Shown piece by piece: positions 17,993-27,211 of a DNA stretch of 64,000 bases. The notes under the pieces were generated by a model, which saw nothing but the letters and a program-made list of their open reading frames with translations, made no database searches and was not told the DNA's origin. Each line of letters starts with the position of its first letter. Within the stretch, counting starts at the first letter, position 1. This DNA is from a bacterium. Its GTDB lineage: Bacteria > Planctomycetota > Planctomycetia > Pirellulales > Pirellulaceae. The DNA is taken from assembly GCA_016124445.1 (NCBI GenBank), contig WGNR01000001.1, positions 62,001 to 126,000 on the forward strand, written 5' to 3'. Position numbers and translations under genes: made by a program.

Positions 17993-19371
17993 CGTATGCT
18001 CCGTTCATCTTTTGTTGTTTGACTGGTAACGGTGATGGTGGCACCAATCTTTCCGAACTGAAAATCGGACCGCTTGGCGATCACAACCAGCGGAATTGTG
18101 TCTGACGCCTTCGCCGCCATGGTCGTATCGCCGTCGATTTTCAACTCAAGGGAATCAGGCTCGATTTTCAGTTGAAGCGTATCTTCCGTCTCCAGCCGAT
18201 TGACAACCTTGATCTTCAGTTGATCTTCCACCAAGCCTTGTTGATTGACTGAAAACGGCAGTCCAGATCCACGGATCAAGGTTGCATCGAACGATTTCTT
18301 ATTGGCAATGTTGTAAATCAGCGCTGAAACGACAATTAAAATCAGCGTCGGGTAAACGAATACCCGGGCACGCAGAAACTTCTGTTTGCCGGTCTCAATT
18401 GCATCCTGACTGGAATAGCGAATCAAACCGGTCGGCTTGCCGATCCGAGTCATGATCTCGTCACAGGCGTCAGCACATTGCGTGCAGTGGATGCATTCCA
18501 TCTGCAAACCGTCGCGGATGTCGATCCCCGTCGGACAGGTTCGCACGCACAGATGGCAGTCGATACAATCCCCTTGCTTCTCGTCGAGCACTGGTAGTTC
18601 GTGGTGCAGTTTGCCGCGAGGCTCGCCTCGCTTGGTATCGTAGGCGACGATCAGCGAGTTCCGGTCGAGTAATACCGATTGGAATCTTCCATAGGGACAG
18701 GCAATCAGACAAAGCTGCTCGCGGAAGAACGCAAAATCAAACATCATCAAGCCGGTCGTCAGGGCCATCACGAAGAAGGGTCCTGGGTGCTCGAAAGGCG
18801 ATTGCGTCACCCACTGGCTCAAACGTTCCGTTCCGATGAAGTACGCCAGAAACGTATGAGCCAAACCCATCGACAGCACGAAGTACACCAGATACAAAAC
18901 CACCCGACGATAACCGGGCACCTTCTTACTGGGCACGCCCCCTTTGCCTGAGGTCCCTAAGAAGAAACGCTCGATCGGGCGATAGACGAACTCCATGTAA
19001 ACGGTCTGTGGGCAGCCCCAGCCACACCAAACTCTGCCCAACAGAGCCGTCAACAAAAAGATGGTCAAAAAGACGCTGAGCATCAGCAATGCCAGCAGCA
19101 GCGTATCGCTCGGTAAAAAGACGTAACCAAAGATCGTGAACTCGCGATGCGTGATGTCGAGCAAAACGACCGGTTTGCCAAAGATTCTTAAATGAGGCAG
19201 CGCCACAAACAAAGCAATCAGCGCGTAGCCGACGATCCGGCGAGCATGCCAGAACTTCCCCAGCGACAGCCTCGGATAGAGCCAGCGGCGCGAACCATCG
19301 GCCTCCAGCGTAGAAAGGACATGTTCATCCGGAGTTAGTAAATCGTCGTTAATTGAATGCTTGCCGTTCAT
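17971..19371 (-). CDS. ccoG: Cytochrome c oxidase accessory protein CcoG
   Basis: 466 residues from the ATG at 19371, four bases past the ccoP stop. Several transmembrane helices, a GRVWCGWGCPQ segment, and a ferredoxin-like pair of 4Fe-4S motifs (CIDCHLCVRTCPTGID and CIHCTQCADAC), then a C-terminal immunoglobulin-like domain typical of FixG/CcoG. Family members reduce copper for CuB assembly of cbb3 oxidase. Order ccoNO-Q-P-G-H-I-S is canonical. The frame can be extended by 12 codons upstream into ccoP, which I consider less likely. Confidence 0.93.
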   Translation of the reverse strand: MNGKHSINDDLLTPDEHVLSTLEADGSRRWLYPRLSLGKFWHARRIVGYALIALFVALPHLRIFGKPVVLLDITHREFTIFGYVFLPSDTLLLALLMLSVFLTIFLLTALLGRVWCGWGCPQTVYMEFVYRPIERFFLGTSGKGGVPSKKVPGYRRVVLYLVYFVLSMGLAHTFLAYFIGTERLSQWVTQSPFEHPGPFFVMALTTGLMMFDFAFFREQLCLIACPYGRFQSVLLDRNSLIVAYDTKRGEPRGKLHHELPVLDEKQGDCIDCHLCVRTCPTGIDIRDGLQMECIHCTQCADACDEIMTRIGKPTGLIRYSSQDAIETGKQKFLRARVFVYPTLILIVVSALIYNIANKKSFDATLIRGSGLPFSVNQQGLVEDQLKIKVVNRLETEDTLQLKIEPDSLELKIDGDTTMAAKASDTIPLVVIAKRSDFQFGKIGATITVTSQTTKDERSIRCQIFGP

Positions 19372-19375
19372 TTTA

Positions 19376-20035
19376 CTACTCGGTCTTTGCTTCCTTTGCG
19401 GGAGCATCCAAGTCCGAAATCACGTGGGTCTCGCCTGGGATCGATGGCAATCCCTGGCCTGGCGGCACCGAGCCATGGATTGAAAGCAGGTACGAAGCGA
19501 CCAGCACGATTTCGTTTTGATGCAGCTTGCCTTCCCAGGCCGGCATCGCATTGCCATTAGCCCCCTTCTGGATCACCTTGACGATGTCTTCCACCTTCTT
19601 GACGTTCTTCCACTTGTCGTCGGTCAGGTTCGGACCAACGCGTCCCTCGGCGTTATTGCCATGGCACGCGGTACAATTGGTTTGAAAAACAACCTTCCCG
19701 AAGTTCAACCACTCAGGGTCTTTGGAATACTTCAAGATGGTCGCCCGGTCGCCGTTCAAATCACCGATCTTCGCGAATTGCTTCCGCAGATTGGCAGCCA
19801 CAGCTCGGCTGTATTCAGCATGGATCGATCGATCGGGCGTGATACCATTCTGGTAGTACATCCAGTAGAGGATCGAAAAAACGATGGTTCCCCAGAATAG
19901 AGCGGTCCACCAGCCAGGCATCGGATTGTCGTATTCCTGGATCCCATCGTACGAATGATCGGTTAGCGGATCGTCCGGGATATATCCATCATCGACTGGT
20001 TGCTGCGTCGAATTGTCGTGTTTAGTTGCGGTCAT
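19376..20035 (-). CDS. ccoP: cbb3 oxidase subunit III, single-haem CcoP
   Basis: 219 residues from the ATG at 20035, which has GGAG nine bases upstream; it overlaps the ccoQ end by 14 bases. The N-terminal segment YDNPMPGWWTALFWGTIVFSILYW is the CcoP membrane anchor. Only one CxxCH (CTACH, 121-125) is present, in a FQTNCTACHGNNAEGRVGPNL context; proteobacterial CcoP has two. The protein would accept electrons from soluble cytochrome c or another donor and pass them to the CcoO-like domain. The single haem may shorten the electron path, as in other non-proteobacterial cbb3 oxidases. Confidence 0.92.
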   Translation of the reverse strand: MTATKHDNSTQQPVDDGYIPDDPLTDHSYDGIQEYDNPMPGWWTALFWGTIVFSILYWMYYQNGITPDRSIHAEYSRAVAANLRKQFAKIGDLNGDRATILKYSKDPEWLNFGKVVFQTNCTACHGNNAEGRVGPNLTDDKWKNVKKVEDIVKVIQKGANGNAMPAWEGKLHQNEIVLVASYLLSIHGSVPPGQGLPSIPGETHVISDLDAPAKEAKTE

Positions 20036-20207
20036 CGTCGTCGCTCCGTTCCCCATCGCTTAGCGGAATATCAGCTTGGTCGTCCATCTTCTTCTTGCTG
20101 GCAAACATCGTGCGGAGGGTGATCGCCACGAATGCCGTGAAGAACAGCAGCAGCGAAATCGTACCGATCCATCCATACAGCGAACCGGCCAACAGTTCCC
20201 GTATCAT
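20022..20207 (-). CDS. ccoQ: CcoQ-like small membrane subunit
   Basis: 61 residues: one transmembrane helix (about 8-33) followed by a positively charged turn (ASKKK) and an acidic tail (DDDDRN). Position between ccoNO and ccoP, size and topology are those of CcoQ/FixQ, which stabilises the oxidase complex; sequence similarity alone would not be decisive. Its ATG overlaps the ccoNO stop (ATGA). Confidence 0.75.
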   Translation of the reverse strand: MIRELLAGSLYGWIGTISLLLFFTAFVAITLRTMFASKKKMDDQADIPLSDGERSDDDDRN

Positions 20208-22531
20208 GGCTGGCCTCCTGACTCTCCGGCCTGGGCCACGTCGGCAGGTTTATCTGGGCTTTCGCCATTGGTTTCGGGTTTGGGAGTCTTAGACAGATCG
20301 GTTCCCAGACGCTGGATATACGCGATCAGGGCAACCACCTTCTTCGATTCCAAACCCTTGGGACCGTTATCTTTCTCGATTTCTTCGGCGATCTTCTTGG
20401 CCTGAACTTTCGCCACTTCGATCGAGTTATCTAGCACCTCGACCGAATAAGGGGCTCCCAAATAGCTGGCTGCTTTAACACGCTCTGGAATCGTGTTGAA
20501 GTTAAGATCCTCCTGCTCAAAATGAGGATAGGCAGGCATGATCGAACCTTTCACAAACTCGCCCGGATCTCGAAAGTGCAGGATGTGCCACATTGCGTTT
20601 GACTGTCGTAATCCAATTCGAGCCAAGTCAGGTCCAATGCGGCGCGAGCCCCATTGGAACGGATGGTCGTAAACGAATTCGCCTGGCTTCGAGTATTCGC
20701 CATACCGCATCGTTTCCGCCACGATCGGCCGAATCATCTGCGAGTGGCAGTTGTAGCAACCCTCCGAGACGTAAAGATCTCGTCCGGCAAGCTCCAGCGG
20801 CGTGTACGGTTCGACGGTCGAGATCGTCGGCACGTTCGAGCGAATCAGGAATGTGGGAATCATCTCGAACAGCGAGGCCGCCACCACGGCGACGCCAACC
20901 CAACAACTGAAATAAAGGGGCATACGTTCCCAGCGTCGGTGCCATCCCAGTTTCGTGAAGACATCGAGGTACTTGGCCACTTCGAGAACCGCCGTCAGCT
21001 TCGACTTTTCCAGTGGCGGATCGACGTAGGTTTTGCTTAAAGCTGGGGCCTTGTAGACCGGAACGTCGTAAGTCGCTGGACGCGACATCCAGGTCATCAG
21101 GAAGTTGTAGCTCATCAGGCAGGCACCTCCGAAGAAGCACATGCCGCCTAGCACACGAATGAAATAGAACGGAGCCAGATTAACGGTGGTTTCGATGAAA
21201 TTGGGATAAGCCAGTTGCCCCTGATCGGTCATCGCGAACCACAACAGACCTTGATAGATACCAACCCCGTAGATCGGAATGATGTAGAGCAAAATGCCAA
21301 TCAAACCCAGCCAGAAGTGCCACTCAGCCAACTTCTTGCTGTAGAGCTGTGTCTGGAACACACGCGGCAACAGCCAGTAGATCATCCCGAAGGTCATGAA
21401 CCCGTTCCAACCGAGCGCCCCACTATGCACGTGGGCGATGGTCCAGTCGGTGTAGTGCGAAAGCGAGTTCACCGCTTTGACGGAAAGCATCGGACCTTCA
21501 AAGGTCGCCATCCCATAAAAGGTAATACCGACCACGAAGAACTTGAGAACCGGATCTTCGGTGACCTTTCGCCAGGCCCCTCGTAAGGTAAGCAGGCCGT
21601 TAATCATGCCGCCCCACGATGGCATCCACAGCATGATCGAAAAGACCATCCCCAACGACGAAGCCCATTCCGGGATCGCGGTGTAATGCAGGTGATGTGG
21701 GCCGGCCCAGATGTAAATAAACACCAGCGACCAGAAGTGAAGGATACTGAGCTTGTACGAGAAGATCGGGCGATTGGCCGCCTTCGGCAGAAAGTAATAC
21801 ATCAGCCCTAAAAAGGGCGTCGTCAGGAAGAACGCCACCGCGTTGTGGCCATACCACCACTGCATGAAGGCGTCCTGAACACCGGCGTAGATCGGGTAGC
21901 TCTTAAACAAACCGGTGGGAAAAACCAGATTGTTGAAGATGTGCAGGATCGCGACGGTCAGGATCGTGGCGATGTAAAACCAGATCGCCACGTAGATGTG
22001 CCGTTCGCGGCGAATGACCAGTGTCATGAAGAAGTTCACGCCAAAGAAACCAGCCCAAACCAAGGCGATCAAGATATCGATGGGCCATTCCAACTCGGCG
22101 TACTCTTTGCTTTGGGTAATCCCCAGCGGCAACGTGACCGCTGCCAGGACGATAATCAGCTGCCATCCCCAAAAATGCAACTGGCTCAACACGTCGGAGA
22201 ACATGCGAGTCTTGAGCAACCGCTGCGTCGAATAGTAGATCGCCGCGAAGATCGCATTTCCTGCGAACGCGAAGATCGCTGCGTTGGTATGCAGCGGACG
22301 AAGGCGACCGAAGGTAAAGTATTCGACTCCGAAGGTACTAAATGAGAGCACAGGGAAAACCAATTGCAAAGCAATGAAGATCCCCACCAAAAAGGCGACC
22401 ATCCCCCAGACCACCGTGGCGGTCATGAACTGCCGGGTGATCTTATCGTCGTACGAAAACGATTCGAGATGTCCGGCCGAGCCATGTTCTAGATTCCCTG
22501 TCACTGTGTCCTGCGTCGTAATGGCACTCAT
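20204..22531 (-). CDS. ccoNO: Fused cbb3 oxidase subunits I and II (CcoN-CcoO)
   Basis: 775 residues. Residues about 25-500 are the 12-helix haem-copper subunit CcoN: WWYGHNAVAFFLT and GPHHLHYTAIPEW supply CuB histidines, and AHVHSGALGWNG contains haem histidines. After a linker (PPLEKSKLTAV) comes a membrane anchor and a CcoO-type cytochrome c domain with CYNCH at 592-596 in EGCYNCHSQMIRPIVAETMRYG-type sequence, then WGSRRIGPDLARIG. The enzyme is a high-affinity terminal oxidase reducing O2 to water and pumping protons. Subunits I and II are separate genes in Proteobacteria; the fusion is known in some other phyla. First gene of the minus-strand operon, preceded by a sigma-54 promoter. Confidence 0.95.
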   Translation of the reverse strand: MSAITTQDTVTGNLEHGSAGHLESFSYDDKITRQFMTATVVWGMVAFLVGIFIALQLVFPVLSFSTFGVEYFTFGRLRPLHTNAAIFAFAGNAIFAAIYYSTQRLLKTRMFSDVLSQLHFWGWQLIIVLAAVTLPLGITQSKEYAELEWPIDILIALVWAGFFGVNFFMTLVIRRERHIYVAIWFYIATILTVAILHIFNNLVFPTGLFKSYPIYAGVQDAFMQWWYGHNAVAFFLTTPFLGLMYYFLPKAANRPIFSYKLSILHFWSLVFIYIWAGPHHLHYTAIPEWASSLGMVFSIMLWMPSWGGMINGLLTLRGAWRKVTEDPVLKFFVVGITFYGMATFEGPMLSVKAVNSLSHYTDWTIAHVHSGALGWNGFMTFGMIYWLLPRVFQTQLYSKKLAEWHFWLGLIGILLYIIPIYGVGIYQGLLWFAMTDQGQLAYPNFIETTVNLAPFYFIRVLGGMCFFGGACLMSYNFLMTWMSRPATYDVPVYKAPALSKTYVDPPLEKSKLTAVLEVAKYLDVFTKLGWHRRWERMPLYFSCWVGVAVVAASLFEMIPTFLIRSNVPTISTVEPYTPLELAGRDLYVSEGCYNCHSQMIRPIVAETMRYGEYSKPGEFVYDHPFQWGSRRIGPDLARIGLRQSNAMWHILHFRDPGEFVKGSIMPAYPHFEQEDLNFNTIPERVKAASYLGAPYSVEVLDNSIEVAKVQAKKIAEEIEKDNGPKGLESKKVVALIAYIQRLGTDLSKTPKPETNGESPDKPADVAQAGESGGQP

Positions 22532-22874
22532 CGCATACTTTCGTCAAACCATTGCCCAACATACCCATGGGTTTTCCTGATCAGCCCGATTGGCAATCGA
22601 TGTGCCATAACCGTGCGACAGAGTGTCTCAGAAGGGGCGAGTTACCCTTGGAAACGCTACTTAGGCGTGCTGGCTTGCGAGAAACGTCGGTCTTTTGCCC
22701 GGAAAAACCGGAATCACCGTGCCCACTTCCATGGGAAAACTAAAAACCGATGTGGGAAACCGAACCGCGCTATTTGCAGAAATCTTTGGCGGGCGGACAG
22801 ATGCCAAGGGCTTCGAATAATGCAAGCAAAGCATTAGCGCGCCATTTCGCACGGTTGCGCGCAGAATCGCACGG
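22532..22874. other. Control region between the NtrC-type regulator and the cbb3 operon
   Basis: 343 bases without a gene. It holds a sigma-54 promoter reading into ccoNO (22593-22607), an inverted copy of a 10-base motif beside it (22609-22618), and two direct copies of that motif in a 20-bp tandem repeat at the far end (22837-22876). The middle contains no supported coding frame. Confidence 0.6.
22593..22607 (-). promoter_or_regulatory. Sigma-54 promoter of the cbb3 operon
   Basis: On the minus strand TGGCAC, five bases, TTGC: a full match to the -24/-12 core (TGGCAC-N5-TTGC). Transcription would start near 22581 and reach the ccoNO ATG at 22531 after about 50 bases. The adjacent gene encodes an NtrC-type activator with the sigma-54 contact motif GAFTGA, which makes the assignment much stronger. 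Confidence 0.75.
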
Positions 22875-22876
22875 TC
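22837..22876. promoter_or_regulatory. 20-bp tandem repeat, likely activator binding sites
   Basis: Two adjacent 20-bp units, each GCGCGC-N4-TCGCACGGT(T/C), at 22837-22856 and 22857-22876; the second overlaps the stop of the regulator gene. The same ten bases TCGCACGGTT recur inverted at 22609-22618, right beside the -24 box. The tandem pair is 230-270 bp upstream of the sigma-54 promoter, a usual distance for enhancer sites bound by NtrC-family activators. Confidence 0.55.
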
Positions 22877-24215
22877 AGGAACGCTCGATCCCATACTTTT
22901 GCAGAAGGCGATACAGAGTGCGCCGACTGACCCCAAGAGCCTGGGCGGCCTTGGTCTTATTGCGATTATTGGCTTCGTAGATCTGCACGATGTGCTGCCG
23001 TGTCAGTTGCCCCAGATCTTCGACCGACTGACGCTCGTCCGCATGCTCTTCCACGGCGGCGACCTCGTCGGGAAAATTATCCAGCTGTAAGACGTTTTCG
23101 TCCGCGAGAATCTTGGCACGTTCCACCGCGTTGCGAAGTTGCCGGATGTTGCCTGGCCAGTCGTAAAGCTTGAGCGTTTCGATCAACCCAGGCTCGCATT
23201 GCCAGTCGGGGCCGGCGAATTTTGCAACCAGCAGTTCCAGGTCGTTTCCGCGTTGCCGAAGCGGCGGCAGGGCGATCGTGATCACGTTCAGCCGATAGTA
23301 AAGATCTTCGCGAAATGCTCCTTCTTTTGCGGCCACCAACAGATCTCGATTGGTCGCGGCAATCAAGCGAACATCCGCCCTTCGTTCCTGAATGGAACCA
23401 ACCCGGCGAAAGGAGCCGTCTTCCAACACACGCAGCAGTTTGGCCTGCAGCGGCAAAGCCAATTCCCCAATTTCGTCGACGAACAAAGTGCCCCCGTCGG
23501 CAACCTCGAAAAGGCCTGGTTTTGCCGACGTTGCCCCGGTAAATGCCCCCTTCTCGTGACCGAAGAGTTCGCTTTCCAGCAACTGTTCCGGCAGGGCGGC
23601 GCAGTTGATCGTGACCAACGGAAAATCGCCTAGCAGACTGGTGCGATGAATGGCTCGGGCAACCAGTTCTTTCCCGGTTCCGCTTTCGCCTTGAATCAGC
23701 ACCGCTTTGTCGGTGGGGCCGACCCGTTCTATCAATCGATAGACCGCCTGCATCGGCTCGGATTGGCCGATCATTTCACCGTTAGCGGCCTGCTGATTTT
23801 GAATCAAACTCCGCAATTGCTCGTTCTGTTTTCGTAGCGACTGCGTCTGGGCCGCACGGCGAATAATGGCCTCTAGTTCCTTCATTCGGACTGGCTTGGT
23901 CAGGTAGTCGATCGTGCCGAGTTTCATCGCTTCGACGGCCGTCTCGATCGAACCTTCTCCGGTCAGCATGATAATCTCGCAATCGGCATCCGTTTCCCGA
24001 GATCGCCGAACCAAATCAAGTCCAGAGAGGTCGGGCAAATGCATATCGAAAACGGCGACGTGAAAGGCATGCTTTTGCATCAGCGCGAGCGCATCATGAG
24101 CGTTTCGTGCCGTCTGAACGTGTAGTTTTTGCCGGAGAAAGTAGGCTTTGAGATCTTCGATCAGGTACTCATCGTCATCGACAAGCAGCAGGTCGATCTG
24201 TTTCTGAGAGGCCAT
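22875..24215 (-). CDS. NtrC-family sigma-54-dependent response regulator
   Basis: 446 residues from the ATG at 24215 (a TTG nine bases earlier is also in frame). Receiver domain with phospho-acceptor Asp57 in [14 protein letters not shown]+ domain with Walker A GESGTGKE, the sigma-54 contact loop GAFTGA, Walker B-type [12 protein letters not shown] and the arginine region; C-terminal Fis-type helix-turn-helix ending [17 protein letters not shown]. It activates sigma-54 promoters when phosphorylated. The nearest such promoter drives the cbb3 operon directly downstream of this gene on the same strand. Upstream are a receiver-only protein and the globin-type kinase, presumably its phosphodonor. 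Confidence 0.93.
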   Translation of the reverse strand: MASQKQIDLLLVDDDEYLIEDLKAYFLRQKLHVQTARNAHDALALMQKHAFHVAVFDMHLPDLSGLDLVRRSRETDADCEIIMLTGEGSIETAVEAMKLGTIDYLTKPVRMKELEAIIRRAAQTQSLRKQNEQLRSLIQNQQAANGEMIGQSEPMQAVYRLIERVGPTDKAVLIQGESGTGKELVARAIHRTSLLGDFPLVTINCAALPEQLLESELFGHEKGAFTGATSAKPGLFEVADGGTLFVDEIGELALPLQAKLLRVLEDGSFRRVGSIQERRADVRLIAATNRDLLVAAKEGAFREDLYYRLNVITIALPPLRQRGNDLELLVAKFAGPDWQCEPGLIETLKLYDWPGNIRQLRNAVERAKILADENVLQLDNFPDEVAAVEEHADERQSVEDLGQLTRQHIVQIYEANNRNKTKAAQALGVSRRTLYRLLQKYGIERS

Positions 24216-24242
24216 AGATCCCAAGGTGTAGAGAGCTTCCGT

Positions 24243-24641
24243 TTACTGAATTTCCGATTGTTCGCCATCGCCTTCACCGTCTTCGTTATTGTCGGCAAAT
24301 GACTCAAGCATCGATTGCAACTTGGCACGATTGATCGGCTTGTTGAGGTACCGCACCGGCGGGATCGAGTCGGCCTTCGAGATCCACTCCGGGCATTGGT
24401 AGGCAGAGATCAAGATAGCAGGAACAGGCCACTCAAGCCAGATTTCCCGCAAGGCATTATCACCGCTGAGAACCGGCATCATCAGGTCGGTGATGACAAG
24501 CTCGGGATGGGTGCGCCGGCAACAGTCGACCAGCGTTTCGCCATCTTCCGCAACAGCGACCACTTCGTGCCCCAGATGGGCCAGGATCTTCACGAAATAG
24601 TCCCGCATATCAGGTTCGTCGTCGGCAACCACGATCTTCAT
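24243..24641 (-). CDS. Stand-alone receiver domain protein
   Basis: 132 residues from the ATG at 24641. A complete CheY-like receiver: acidic pair DDE near residue 7, Asp52 in VITDLMMPVLSG, and a conserved lysine in LNKPI. There is no output domain; after the receiver a glutamate-rich tail follows. Lies between the kinase (28 bases) and the NtrC-type regulator (27 bases), so the three are probably one operon. It could act as a phosphate sink, a relay or a modulator; which of these cannot be told from sequence. Confidence 0.88.
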   Translation of the reverse strand: MKIVVADDEPDMRDYFVKILAHLGHEVVAVAEDGETLVDCCRRTHPELVITDLMMPVLSGDNALREIWLEWPVPAILISAYQCPEWISKADSIPPVRYLNKPINRAKLQSMLESFADNNEDGEGDGEQSEIQ

Positions 24642-24668
24642 CGAAATACTCAAACGGAAGGTCGATTC

Positions 24669-26705
24669 CTAAACGGGGAACGACAGGATGAACTTAGCTC
24701 CCTGACCAGGCTGGCTGATCAGCTCGATTTGTCCCTTGTGGGCTTCGATAACCCGCAATGCAATCGCCATGCCTAAGCCAGAACCTTTCGTTTTGGTCGT
24801 GAAAAATGGATCGAGCATCTTCTTAGCGATCGTTTCGTCAAAACCGGGCCCATTATCTTCATAGGTCATTCTGAGTTGGGCGTCTTCTCCCATTGCGAAC
24901 GTTACCGTCACTACAACCTGACCATCACAGGCCGCCAGCGAGTTCTCGATCAAATTGCGGAAGACCTGGACGAGGCGGAACGGATCGATCTCTAGGGAAG
25001 CATTTTCCGCATTCTCGATCTTGATCGTCGTATCTCTAGACCGGCGAACTGGTTCGGTCTGCTCCCAGGCCCTTCGCCATAACGCAGCCAGATCGGTCGG
25101 TTTCTTCTCTAAAACGATCGGGGCCGCGTAATTGCGGACCTCGTCGAATAGTAGCTGAAGGTCGTCTTGCGCTTGTTGCAGCCGGGATATCAGGTTCATT
25201 TCCTGCGAATCTGGTGAGAATTCCAATTCCAGCATCTCGGTGCAGGCCTGGATCCGCTGAAGCGCATTCCGACTTTCATGGGCCAGCCCAGTGATCATCT
25301 GCCCGATTGCAGCCAACCGCTCGGCCTGGAGTTGCTGACGCCGGCGTTCTTCCATCTCGGTGATGTCGTGTAGCAGCCAGATTTCGTCGATGGCCGAGGT
25401 GAATTTGAGCTGGGCAACGATTCGCTCTTCTCCGTCCGGACGACGAATCGTCACCTCGGACTGTTGGATCCTACCTTCCAGGGGGCCCGATTCGAGTTCG
25501 ACTGACGGTTGTTCCTTCCGTTCGATTTGGAGTTGCTGCCAGTCCGCGGTGGATTGCAACTCGGCACGAGACCGCCCCGTCATCGACTCAACGGCCTGAT
25601 TGATCTGTAAAAGTCCACCACTTACATAAACGGCCCCGGCTGGCAGACGTTCGATCAGACGCCGCAACTGTTGTTCGCTCTCTGATTGCTGATCTTCGAT
25701 TCCCTTTCGATGGATCGCATTCGCGACAACGTTGGCCATCGAAAACATAAAGTCACAGTCCGAAGCGGCAAACTGATGGCGATTAACAAAATGAACCCCC
25801 AATATGCCGTAGATCTCGTCATCTTTCCTGACGGCAACCTGAAGACTACTGACAACCCGCTGATCTCGGAGTATCGCCGGGTATTCGACCTCCCTGTTGA
25901 GATCATGATCGTCGACACGAACACATTCGGGGTGGGAGCAGACATACTTGAAGTAAGATCCCTCACTCAGATTGCCAACGACATCGTCAATCGCGAAGCG
26001 TTCCCACCCGGAACCAGAACGAATGCGGAACTCGCCGTCACGAGGAGAGTATTCCACATATTCAGCGAAATCCCCCTGAAACGCTTCCATCAGGTAGGCG
26101 ACGGATTGGTCATACAGCGCGTCCAACGATTCACCTGCCAAGGCATCGCGGCTGAGCATCGCCAATCGCTTTTGCTGCTTTAGCCGAGCATGATCAACGG
26201 GAATCTGACTAACCTGGTATTCCTTCTGGTAGGCATCCGACATGATTGCCAGGTCGAGTTCGAATCGCTTGTTGAGTGATTGCTGCAGCGCGTTCCGATC
26301 AGCAAGCGTCAAATCCTCCTGGTGGAACAGCACCTCGTTGAGCCGCCCGCGAAATCGCGAGAATGCCGCGTTGACGTAAACGTGGTCCAGCCCAATTTCA
26401 ACGTGTGTCTTACCAATCTTCCACCGCCGACGGACAAACGCGATATCATGCTGGGCCGACAAGGCATCGAGAAGCCATTGCTTCAGGCTTGATTTAAGTC
26501 GCTCGATTTGCCGTTCGCCCCCGGTGATTACCCGTGCGGCGGCACGATGCCTGAGGATCTCGTCGTAAAAATCGTCGATAATCCCGTCAAAATGAGGCAT
26601 CAACCGGGCAACCAGCTCCTCGGAGCATTGATCGTCGCTCTCATTCCATTGGATGTAGCGTTTTAAATCCTCGAATAGGTCGAAGAGCGTCGAGGGGAAT
26701 TCCAT
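24669..26705 (-). CDS. Globin-coupled sensor histidine kinase (protoglobin-GAF-PAS-HisKA-HATPase)
   Basis: 678 residues, no transmembrane helix. Residues about 5-165 fit the protoglobin sensor family: HFDGIIDDFYDEIL, then ERLKSSLKQWLL and the proximal-histidine segment RRRWKIGKTHVEIGLDHVYV with His101 as probable haem ligand. A GAF domain (about 175-335) and PAS domain (about 340-450) follow, then HisKA with phospho-accepting His476 in GLAHESRNALQRIQ and a HATPase domain (NLIENSLAACDG, DNGPGFDE, GSGLGMAIA). A haem globin input implies oxygen (or NO/CO) sensing in the cytoplasm. Being upstream of an NtrC regulator next to a sigma-54-driven cbb3 operon, it is the likely sensor for oxidase induction. 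Confidence 0.87.
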   Translation of the reverse strand: MEFPSTLFDLFEDLKRYIQWNESDDQCSEELVARLMPHFDGIIDDFYDEILRHRAAARVITGGERQIERLKSSLKQWLLDALSAQHDIAFVRRRWKIGKTHVEIGLDHVYVNAAFSRFRGRLNEVLFHQEDLTLADRNALQQSLNKRFELDLAIMSDAYQKEYQVSQIPVDHARLKQQKRLAMLSRDALAGESLDALYDQSVAYLMEAFQGDFAEYVEYSPRDGEFRIRSGSGWERFAIDDVVGNLSEGSYFKYVCSHPECVRVDDHDLNREVEYPAILRDQRVVSSLQVAVRKDDEIYGILGVHFVNRHQFAASDCDFMFSMANVVANAIHRKGIEDQQSESEQQLRRLIERLPAGAVYVSGGLLQINQAVESMTGRSRAELQSTADWQQLQIERKEQPSVELESGPLEGRIQQSEVTIRRPDGEERIVAQLKFTSAIDEIWLLHDITEMEERRRQQLQAERLAAIGQMITGLAHESRNALQRIQACTEMLELEFSPDSQEMNLISRLQQAQDDLQLLFDEVRNYAAPIVLEKKPTDLAALWRRAWEQTEPVRRSRDTTIKIENAENASLEIDPFRLVQVFRNLIENSLAACDGQVVVTVTFAMGEDAQLRMTYEDNGPGFDETIAKKMLDPFFTTKTKGSGLGMAIALRVIEAHKGQIELISQPGQGAKFILSFPV

Positions 26706-27211
26706 GGTGCAGGCTTCAATTGCGGGCGGCTGGAACGAATAGCTTCACGAGTCTGCGCCAACGCGCAATCCCGTCGGTCTCATTCTACCGAAACCCGAGA
26801 CCTGCGTTTGGCCCCCTGTCAGCTGGAAGACCTTGCTGGGATGAAACTCGTAAGTCGCGGGCTCCTCGGAGAACTGTTTCGCCTAATCCCGGGCGGAAGG
26901 GTGCCTGTATCGACGATAGACTTGGAAAGGGGATCTGCCGGTGAGTTGCCCGAGAAAACCTCTTCTGCGGGAATCGGCAAAAACATTTTTGAAATCTCAA
27001 ATGAACGCTTCAAAGAATGTGTAATGCTTGCAATGATCATCTCTAAACCCTTCCGAATCGATGGAATCCCCACAGAAGCCGAAACCGGGCGGCCTTCATG
27101 TTTCGGCGGTTGCTTCCAACGATTCCTACTTAGAAAACGCAACATCGCAGAAGTGGCAAGGGGCGTCCCGCATCCACCGATGGGGTCGCGACCGAAACAG
27201 AAACAGAAACT
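26706..27211. other. Intergenic region between kinase and malQ
   Basis: About 500 bases between divergent genes. An open frame on the plus strand (26808-27215, TTG start) runs through it and its stop overlaps the malQ ATG, but it has no ribosome site, motif or convincing composition, so I do not call it. No clear promoter or hairpin stands out. Confidence 0.4.
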
